64,000 nt of DNA, taken from contig JAQMRL010000001.1 of the NCBI GenBank assembly GCA_035578175.1, forward strand, positions 49,313,553 to 49,377,552. The letters are read 5' to 3'. The notes below the pieces were generated by a model. That model was not told where the DNA came from, made no database searches, and worked only from the letters and a program-made list of their open reading frames with translations. This DNA is from Catonia carolina (Eukaryota > Arthropoda > Insecta > Hemiptera > Achilidae). A program made the translations under genes and the position numbers. Positions 55,600 through 64,000 of the stretch are shown here, one piece after another (position 1 is the first letter of the stretch; every line of letters starts with the position of its first letter).

Positions 55600-55930
55600 G
55601 ACTCATTACTAATTCCCCAAGTTACGAACCCAACAGAACACTACACGATGACTTATGTGTCCCTTATGTCAGTGACATATTTCTAAAATACACCGCAAAT
55701 TCAGAGACTGACTTCAAAATCAAAATTAGCCCTTAATTTGCAACACAAATTCTCCTGACCTACCAGCAATCGCACAAAGGCAGCTAAAACGCCGACAAAG
55801 TAGACATGATTCATTGACACAAATATAATATTAAATACAAAATATAAAACAAAAATTTACAAAATTCTGAATTGTCTTGAACACTATCACTGGGTTTTGT
55901 CCACCTAAAAGTCATTAACGCGGTTTTTTA
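55600..55930 (+). pseudogene. Jockey LINE C-terminus and 3' UTR
   Basis: ITNSPSY then TNRTLHDDLCVPYVSDIFLK-like text (55605-55680) is the TN..LH.DL.VP.V.DEI block. After a frameshift NSPDLPAIAQRQLKRRQSR (55750-55805) is the ORF end. The UTR then has CTATCACTGGGTTTTGTCC and TCATTAACGCGGTT (55886-55930), shared with the minus-strand copy at 23.34-23.64 kb. Confidence 0.75.
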
Positions 55931-58536
55931 AATGATACACACTGTGAGAATTTTTCTGATATTGTTTATACAGTTAAAGAAACAATACTTAATCATCATT
56001 TTAGTAAATTAACTTCAAATAATAAAGCTAATAAATATCCACTAGATTAAAGGAAATTTCGTATTCTCTTTTATTTATAATATTCCATTTATGCACATAA
56101 TATTCAGTCTATGTTGTGAAATTCGCAAATATCATGATTATTCTTACGTTGGAAATATGTAATTGAAATACGTTAAAGTACATTATATATGCAATATATA
56201 AACAAAGAAAAAACGGGTCGAATAGCATGGATGTAAAACAATTCAGTAGCAATGTGGCATGCTACTGGGAATACTGAACAAAAGCGAATAGAACTGCTTT
56301 CTTGTTATTGTATTTAGAGTTTAGTTCAATAAAAATCCCAACAATTTGTAAGTTTATATATAGTTTTCTGTTATTTGGTTTCGTTTTACTATTCTTTAGA
56401 AATAAAATCAAATCTTATGAAATAAAATATTACAATAATATATTAATATAATATATGATTTTATAGAAATTATTTTGTTGATTCTTTAAATTTTTGAGTT
56501 TTAATTAGCCACACTAAAAACTGAAATTTAAGCTTTCATAAAATTTAAAGATCACTTGAACATATTTTTAAACATTTATTTATTGTATTTACAATCAGCC
56601 AAGAATAGTTAAATGTAAGTATTATTACAAATAAAATGGCGTTTACAATAGGCACTCAATAGTTCTCCTAAACAAAAAACAATAAAAATAAAATGAATAA
56701 CTACTAATATTTCTATTGTAAACATTTTTTTAAGAAAGTATTATTATTTTTCAATCAGGTTCTTAATGCAAATATAATACTAACAAAGACGACGAAAGTC
56801 TAAATAACTTCTTAAAATGAAAATATAAAACGAACTCAGTAATATGTAAACAAATCTAAACTCTACACAAAAACTGAAACTAAACCTGGCTCTGACTGTG
56901 CAATAATATCTTGAAACATGAAGAAGTTGAAGCTGAAGATTATGATGACCATCGTGGATATGATAATGGTGACGTAGATTAGAAGTAGAAAAAATTAAAT
57001 GAGTTAAATGATTAATAAACTCGTAAAGGTAAATCAGTTATAAAACGTTTCATTCTGAGTATCTTCGCTGTTTTGGAAGAGGCTGATCGCGAAAGGATTT
57101 TTATGCTTTTCTAACGTTTTAAAATGTTTCTTGCTAGATAATTAAATTTCTTTTTTCTTGTAGTACAGGTTTAGATTGTTGGGCAATATTTCGTTGTTTA
57201 CATACCATGGAATTTCAGTGATTAGTCTCGGGAAATTTAATTCAAACATTGCAATATTTCTAAACTCGATTGACTAGCTGTACCCCATAGTTCTAACTTG
57301 TATATAAAAACTGGTTTAAGTATCAGTTTTTGTAAGAAATCTTCCTTTTTTAAGAGAAAGTTGAGACGAAATGAGTAAGAGCCAAAACAATTGACGTAAG
57401 TTATTATACTTTATTGCAAACATTAATGAAAAATAATATACGAGTATACATTTTATTAAAATAGAACTTTTACAATATCTCACTAAGGTTAAAACATGAA
57501 ATATTTCTAAACGTATAATGTCAAAACTGTTGACTAAAACGGCAAATGCTAAAATATTATCGTGATTGTGCAGTATTAAAATGCACTTTTAATTCAATCT
57601 TTTTTAATTTGCCTGAAACTGCCAACACATTTTTACGAAATTTTGCATTTCGCTATTTTTGGCAAACCAAGGACCATTAAATATTACTGTATTCTTAGAA
57701 CTTTGTTTTGGAAGCGTTCTAGTGTTCTAAAATCATTAGGTAGATAATCAGGATTATCATTCACAAAAGCATTTAGAGAAACGTAACCTTTAATTTAAAT
57801 AAATGTAATATTAAATGTACATAGGACACGTATTTTAGTTGAAAAATATTCGTACATTTTGGACCAAAATAAGTAAAATATCTCTTATGTTCAGTTAGAT
57901 AAAACTTAAATAATTGAAGGGAACGAATATCAAATGAAATATTATTAGATATTTTTTTGAGGTTTGGGTAAATAAAGTTATTTTTGTTATAAAATCATGA
58001 CGTTTACTCAAAAAATATTCTTCGATAGTCCATAAATTATAAAATTATTTGATTGCCATCACAATAATAAATTTATTAAAGATATCTAATAGTAGCCATT
58101 AGTAGTACAATAAAAAAACCTGTTAGTGGTTACAAAACATAAACTCGTTTATTTTTTTATTTATTGAAAATTACAGTTAATATATAACATCTCGTGAATA
58201 TTAAATATTTCAAATCGAACAGTAAATAAATCTAAGTATATTTTATAAGTTATGTTATGACATAATGAGTTTTGCTCTGCTACAAAGTTCACTGCGCTAC
58301 AATCATTTCAACCAAGTAATAACGTTAGTATCATTTAAACAATTCTTATGAAATAATATATTTTGTAAGCTTTTATCCCCTCATTTTTTACCTCGTCATC
58401 AAATTCCTGTTAATATGAATTTAATAGCATTATTTTTCTACTGCATAAGAATCATATCTATGAATGGTAAAATCTTTTTATGATATTATACTACACTTAA
58501 ATACAAACTGCTGCAAACTAATAGTATAATAAAACC
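55931..58536. other. AT-rich stretch without recognisable gene
   Basis: About 2.6 kb, no ORF above 60 codons, no transposon motif or shared repeat seen. Confidence 0.5.
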
Positions 58537-58537
58537 A

Positions 58538-58672
58538 AGTTCGTCTTTGTGGCGTAGTGGTTACCGTGTCAGACTACAAAGTAAAACTCACATATTCAAT
58601 TTATAGCTGCACCTAGACAAATTAATCGTAACCGATAGCCTACATAATTTACAATAATCGCTAATGCCCAAG
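58538..58672 (+). repeat. tRNA-headed SINE, copy g (diverged)
   Basis: Box-A-like TTGTGGCGTAGTGGTTACCG is well kept; the box B region (ACATATTCAATTTATAGC) is eroded. A tail remnant ATAATCGCTAATGCCCAAG sits at 58652-58670. One of the oldest copies in the window. Confidence 0.6.
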
Positions 58673-59462
58673 TAATAAATCACTGGTTTCAAAGTGTATA
58701 ATGAAAAATATAAATTTTGAAAAATGTAAAAAAATTGAAATGAATTTTTGGATTTCTTTTAGCCGAGTATGCCAAATCACTGTAACTTTCTTTACATTAT
58801 AAAAAATTATTACATTTGGTAATCAAATACGTTAATATTGCTATCTAGCCATTCTATTTAAATGAAAGAATCAGTCAAGTCTACTTTGGATATTGATAGA
58901 CAAGGATCTGACAAAGTGTTGCCTAGGAAAATCGTGGTAACGTTTCTAAAGCTTACGCCACTGATAAACTTCTTTTTTATCCAAGGCCTTTTTCACTCTT
59001 CACTCAACCGAATGATTAGATCTAAGCACCCTTCTTAACTGGAGCACCTATTTCTTTACTGCCTTTTGAGCTGCAGTGTGAATGGCTTCATACATAATAC
59101 ATGGCAATAAGCACGTTTTCAAATTATTATTATAATTTTCAATTGTCAGGATCAGTATTACCTTGTACTTGATATTTTATCCACAATATACACTTTAGCT
59201 GTATTTTAAAATACATTAATAACATGGAAGTTGAAATCCTAATACGAAATATCTTATCCAAAAACCGAAACTTCTATCCAAAATAAAAGAAACGCTTTCG
59301 TAAGTTAAAAAAATATGGAACAAACAACAGACCGCAGAAATTAAAAAATCTCGGATAATGGATGACACCAAAAGGAATACCAAACGTCACGTTGATAGCA
59401 TAATCACGAAAAAATTAAATTAGCAAAAAACGGGGTGTGGATATCTACAATAAGAAATCGTA
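58673..59462. other. No recognisable gene
   Basis: AT-rich spacer without motif or shared repeat. Confidence 0.5.
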
Positions 59463-59642
59463 GACCACCTACGTGGCGTAGTGACTAGCACGCTAAGCTA
59501 CAAAGCAAAACGTTCCGGTTTCGATTCCCAACTAGGGATTGGGAATTTTAACACGTTGAAACCCAATGCTGCAGTACCAGAACCCACAGTAGTTGCTAAT
59601 GATCAAGCTGTCGATGCAACTTTAAATAAAATAATAAAGAAA
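59463..59642 (+). repeat. tRNA-headed SINE, copy h (best preserved)
   Basis: Box A ACGTGGCGTAGTGACTAGC, box B GGTTTCGATTCCC, body with GAACCCACAGTAGTTG, then tail TTGCTAATGATCAAGCTG, TCGATGCAACTTTAAATAAA and an A-rich end. Aligned without gaps to the last 42 bp of the LINE at 20.7 kb, I count 30 identical positions. Spurious reading frames (59481-59717) cross it. Confidence 0.85.
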
Positions 59643-60048
59643 GAGATCAGTATCAATATGTTGGACTACACTGGAAATAAAAGTCTTGTATATTATATAT
59701 CGATTCTTGTTTTTTAAATGATTAAACATGCGCAAATAATAAACTATACATAATAGTATGAACAATACCATGAGATAATAAATATCAAATACTAGATGAG
59801 AATTAATAAAATATAAGAAATGATGCATTTTTTTACATGTTCTTTTAACAATGTGTCAATAATAATGGTATAATTTCTTCTTAAATATTTTTATGAATTA
59901 AAATTTCATCAGCTAGAAGCAAGTTTGAATAAAGTAAAGAAAAATGAGTGTTTTTTGAAGGTGAAAAAAATCCGACACAATCAATGCGAAGCTAAGTACG
60001 TTACAAAACGATTATCAAACGTGAAAGGCATTCAGCCCAGCCCAGTCA
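59643..60048. other. No recognisable gene
   Basis: AT-rich spacer; the short frames here have no motif. Confidence 0.5.
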
Positions 60049-60125
60049 GTCAGCTGGTAGAAAGTCGCTATTATTTGTTAAGTAACACCAGTTGTGCAAG
60101 CGACTTTGTATGATGACCAGCTGAC
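60049..60125 (+). ncRNA. Two-part stem-loop, function unknown
   Basis: GTCAGCTGGT (60049-60058) pairs perfectly with ACCAGCTGAC (60116-60125), and AAAGTCGCT (60061-60069) pairs perfectly with AGCGACTTT (60099-60107). That gives 10 + 9 bp, an asymmetric internal loop and a terminal loop of about 29 nt. The size is compatible with a small hairpin RNA precursor, but the unpaired stretch (2 nt against 8) is unusual for a miRNA. It could equally be a DNA cruciform or transposon end. Confidence 0.3.
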
Positions 60126-60349
60126 AGCCATTCCTGAACAAACTCCACTAGGGTTCCCTGTTCAAAAATTCATATCGAATCACGTCAAAAAATACAGCTA
60201 AAAGCGGCGATGAAATTGGGTGGTTGTCAATAAAGTAACAATAAAAAAATAAATAAAGAAACAGTGTATATTGTGTATATTGTGGTTCCCAATAACAAAT
60301 AAACGCTAAAAAAAGTAAAAATCTCTAAACTGTAGAATAGGTATATCAA

Positions 60350-60790
60350 GGGAAGACTACTAGCAAGACTGAAATAAAAAATTAAAAGATCATAGGAAAA
60401 ATACTGGGACTTAAAAGAAAGCCAAGATTGTAAGCTGTGCTGTAATGAAGAACTGAACCAAAATACTGAAAACTAACAACCTCTTTCCGAAAGAGAATAC
60501 TGTACTTTTACGGACACATCAAGAGAATATCAAAAGTCAGAAAAGTCAGAAGAATTCTGGAACCGATGGAGAAAAGAAAGACGCAAGAAAACTGGTTCAA
60601 GGAAGTAAAGGAGGACTTAAGGTAACAAAACATAACACTATAAACGGTATACAGCACAAGAATACAGAAAAGCCATTAACACTATTGAGGGATTCCAGTA
60701 GAAAATCAAAAGTAATTAGAGAAACTACCTGGTCTAAACACTTTGTAGCGATGAAGAGCTATTGGGTTGCTCGGAGAAAGAAAAAAGAAC
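60350..60790 (+). pseudogene. LINE C-terminal remnant, second RTE-like lineage
   Basis: Readable in one main frame with stops: IKRKIIGKILGLKRKP, LTTSFRKRILYFYGHIKRIS, RRILEPMEKRKTQENWFKEV and KEDLR, then YSTRIQKSH and GLLGERKKN. This follows the order RRI.RKILGP......IT.TIRKRRL.FYGHI.RM....TKRI......K...NW..EV..DL....I found in another common arthropod LINE family. It differs from the 51.2-kb element in every block. Confidence 0.65.
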
Positions 60791-61059
60791 TAGTACATAG
60801 ATGACACTTAGCGTGGTTAATAACGACCTAATCGAACATTAATAATATTACAAGAAAGAAAGAAAATAAAAGTATGCTATTTTTGGCTTTCTGTAAATAA
60901 AGAGTTTATACAAAATAAGAGTCTGTTAAACGGTAAATTTATTACAGCAAGTAACAGATTTCAATTACTTTGCTTGCTACATATCTTTCAATAGATTATG
61001 AGATGTCGAGAATAAACTCTTGATAAATCTCAAAGGTTGTTTACAACTATTCAAAGGAC

Positions 61060-61330
61060 TCTGATGGAGAAGATGAAGAAGAGCCCGATTATTAAATTCT
61101 ATAATAGTATACCGGTAAATATAGCTAACTAAACAGTACAGGTATGCAGTTGTGCGGTTCTGAAACTTGGATCTTCATTTCTCATCAACGCCATCGAATT
61201 CAACCAACTAAATTATTACAAATCTCCCAAAGCGTTAACAGTGACAAGAATAGATCACAGATAATATACCACGATTAAAGTTACATAGGAAACGTTGAAG
61301 CTCTGGATATAGTCTAGGATATTACACCCT
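61060..61330 (+). pseudogene. LINE thumb-region remnant
   Basis: CGSETWIFISHQRHRIQPTK then LLQISQSV, and DKNRSQII after a small gap (61145-61265), corresponds to LLYGSETW..TK...RIQ..E..FL.SV.G.TR.DR.RNE.I. It is the same region as the fragments at 0.3 and 10.1 kb. Frame broken upstream. Confidence 0.55.
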
Positions 61331-61439
61331 AAACACTGCAATGTGTTTACGTATATAACACATAAATAATTAACAAAAATAATAAATAAAATGGAATGAC
61401 ATGTACATATTTTACTTTTGTTTACATTTTCTACACTCC

Positions 61440-61596
61440 TTTTTACTTTCTCTTGCCTATTTGAATATATAGGAAGGAAAGTATTGTTTGCAAGTCAATT
61501 TTTCAAAATCGAGTTTTCACCGGATCTACACATTTTGACCCCCTGAACCCAAAAAACATGTTTTTAGCGATTGGTCTGTGTGTGTGCGTGCGTGTG

Positions 61597-61629
<33 letters not shown>

Positions 61630-61835
61630 TGTGTGTGTCTGTGTGTGTCTGTGTGTGTATGAACAGAATATCTCAAGAACGGAACATTGTACAAACTTGA
61701 AACTTAAGTTACATACTACCACCAAACTCGACACGAACATTTTCATCAAAATCGGTCAACCAGAAGTAGTAGTTTATTCATGTAATTTAAAGTTGTGTAA
61801 GTGTTTCACACCAGATTTTTTTCTTTTTATAAGTT
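61440..61835 (+). repeat. (TG)n-bearing repeat X, short copy
   Basis: Matches the copy at 26.48-27.42 kb from TTTACTTTCTCTTGCC through ACCGGATCTACAC, the (TG)n tract and ATTTTCATCAAAATCGGTCA, then jumps directly to AGTGTTTCACACCAGAT, which is the end of the long copy. About 600 bp present in the long copy are missing. Confidence 0.75.
61576..61660 (+). repeat. (TG)n microsatellite with TGTGTGTC variants
   Basis: About 85 bp of TG repeats interrupted by CG and regular TCTGTG units. It lies at the same place as the shorter TG tract of the long repeat X copy, so it is part of that family. It generates meaningless Cys/Val and His/Thr reading frames on the two strands. Confidence 0.95.
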
Positions 61836-64000
61836 ACTAGCAAGTTTTAATGATAAAAGATACTTTGGTTCTATTAATCTTAATAAGAAGACAGTCTTAT
61901 AAAACGATATTCTTGTTTTAAGTAAACAAAATCAATCTAAATTGCTACAAAAATTGGATACCGTAACGGATTTTTACCTGTCAAAACTCGTATTTTCATA
62001 AAATATATTTTTTTAACATTTTGGTGATGTTATTGTGTCCAGTTACTGTTGCCAGTTTTTATTTTTATTTACTCTAATAATTTTATTTCGTTAATGATTG
62101 AATCTTAAAATATTGGATATTGAAGACAGTATAAATTCAATTTTAATTTAACATAGAAGAAATTTTCTTTAAATTAATAGTTAATTATTATAATTAAGTT
62201 TTTGAAAAACTAAAAACATATTTTAATTTAAGAATAAAAAATAATTGTTTAAACTCATGATTTAATTTGGTCTTGAGGGAAAAAGTGTTTCTGTCGCAAA
62301 GGGTACTTTATAAATGTTAATATTATTACAAGTCATTCCACAAGTCATTTTTACAAGTCATTTTTTTAGCCCTTTAGGCTAAATAAATTTAATGAGCTTT
62401 TGTTTTTCCTACTGCTTTGTGAATTTCAATTAAATTAAAATACTTCTGCGTTGTTTGTATATTTCTTTGTTAGATAAATCTTTCGTTTAATCAATAATAC
62501 TTTCTATTTTTTCTAAACTTTATTTGTAAAGACGTTGGTATCCTGATCATTCATTACCTTTGGTAAACACATGAGGGTTATATTACAGTGCACAGTAGTA
62601 AGAAAAATGGAAAATACCGTAATTAATGCAGAATAATACACTGCCTTCTAATTAAAAAATATGAATGCGTCTGTTCATTATTATAAAAATTTATACAGTG
62701 TGGATCTCGTAAAAGGTTACAACTCAATTACGGGAGAACGGTTCAATATAGGAAATTGAAACAAAATTATTTCCCACTAAATCATAAGCCTACTCAAGGA
62801 ATTTATTAATAATAAAACCGTTCCGTTCAAATAAAGGTTGTGATCTAAATTGAGAGACATGGTTTCAAAACTCAGTGATTTCAAATGTAAACATTTGTTG
62901 CGGAAAAGAACATTTTAAAAGTATGTAAATTTTGGACATTTTTGTGAAGAAAGATTTCAAAAACATTAACGCATTCGGAAATAGTGCAAATTAACGTAAT
63001 TAATACGGACACTTACGGAAAGCCTTGTATCTTCCTTTCAACTTATGATAAAATAAATACCATGTACAAAATACCTTTTAAAAATTTTATAATCTTTCCA
63101 ACGATATGTCTGAAGACCATATTTAAAAAAATTATGTGTAACACAACATAGCTTCCCATTTTAAAATTTTGTACTATTTATTTAATTTGTTCAAATTTGG
63201 AAGCTAATATAATTTTATAAAATTATTTACATGTATAAAAAATTTATCTTCTAAATATAAATTTTAATGTTCTGATTATTTAAATTTAGGCTACTTAATT
63301 GAAACATTATAAATATGTTTCAACAGAGGTAATGTAGACCACTTAAAAGTGTCGAAGTAGAAACACTTCAGGAATGTATGACGTTTCCCACAACTTATTC
63401 TTCTTGAAGTTTTGTCTTCTAATGGCGGTAAGCTATGATAACGGCAATTACAACTCTAGACACTTTTGCTTTTAATAGATCTGTAGACAAGCTACTTCAG
63501 CTGAGAAAGTACATAAGAAAGCCATTGCGCTTTCATCGTATGTCACATTTCTTGTCTCATAAATACTAATCCGTTCAAGGCATCCTAATAATTACTTAAA
63601 ATACAATAAATACTAGTTTAAATTATAAAAACTTAAAATTAATGAAAAGAAATGAGGAAATATGAAAAATAATGGGAGCTATAATTTATTATATAGGGTG
63701 GAGATTGCAGTGCTATGGACCATGGTGAAATTTAGATGGTCTAGAACATTGTGAGAATGGAATATTCATTATATATAAAACAGTATTGACAGCCTTCAAG
63801 AGAATGATGATGGCGGGAGTGATGGTGACAATTGCGAGACAAGGCTTGAATAATGATGGCTGGTATGATAGGAGACTGAAGCTTGCGATGCAAAAGATGG
63901 CATGTTTCAGTTGTAGAAACTCGCTTATGAATACAATATTAATTAAAATAAAATCACATTTGATAAAATTTATATTTAACAAAAAATAATAAATTGACGA
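61836..64000. other. AT-rich stretch without recognisable gene
   Basis: No assigned feature. Overlapping frames on both strands at 63713-63989 show no motif, though that patch is less AT-rich than its surroundings. Confidence 0.45.

Noticed and set aside
59481..59717. 78-codon ORF
   Set aside because: Runs through a SINE and its tail; no coding motif.
61503..61840. Cys/Val-rich and His/Thr-rich ORFs
   Set aside because: They are translations of the (TG)n microsatellite within repeat X.

Overview
This window reads as AT-rich nuclear DNA of an arthropod, most likely an insect. Every recognisable coding stretch belongs to an animal transposon family: Jockey, RTE-like and RNase-H-bearing I/R1-like non-LTR retrotransposons, mariner, hAT and a Kolobok-like TTAA element. 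One possible core promoter has an insect-style TCAGTC initiator. Base composition, short ORFs and the absence of operons rule out prokaryotic DNA. Several features would suit a hemipteran, but I cannot name a species. No host gene is certain. The best candidate is a frameshifted multi-pass membrane protein exon on the minus strand near 33 kb, possibly gustatory-receptor-like.

Layout. 0-10 kb: a degraded LINE tail, a G-rich hAT-type MITE with a perfect 8-bp target duplication (2120-2633), a Jockey fragment and three tRNA-headed SINEs. 10-20 kb: two copies of a ~395-bp (CAA)-tailed retroposon, Jockey C-terminal scraps, a 117-bp tandem duplication at the edge of a candidate DNA element, and a TATA/Inr promoter or solo LTR. 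20.5-23.6 kb: a SINE, a 5'-truncated RT/RNase-H LINE with target duplication and a single in-frame stop, and another Jockey tail. 26-31 kb: a (TG)n-bearing repeat, an RNase-H-type LINE tail, and a mariner fold-back element inserted in an older LINE. 32-37 kb: a SINE, the receptor-like exon and an internally deleted mariner. 39-45 kb: Jockey pieces, two more (CAA) elements (one carrying a nested MITE), and a degenerate RTE. 46.26-50.57 kb: a 4.3-kb TTAA-flanked element with subterminal palindromic arrays, invaded by a Jockey element. 51.2-52.3 kb: an RTE-like LINE with an 11-bp target duplication. 54-62 kb: LINE and Jockey tails, two SINEs, a long stem-loop and a shorter copy of the (TG)n repeat.

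How the parts connect. The most informative signal is that the SINEs and the RNase-H LINE share their 3' end: a ~42-bp block ending in an A/T-rich tail. This fits a SINE family mobilised by that LINE lineage. A second system, the (CAA)-tailed element, shows clean 11- and 13-bp target duplications but no obvious 5' pol III promoter. Nesting gives relative ages: MITE inside (CAA) element, Jockey inside TTAA element, mariner inside LINE, and LINE next to a SINE tail. Everything here was read by eye; no database or alignment program was used.
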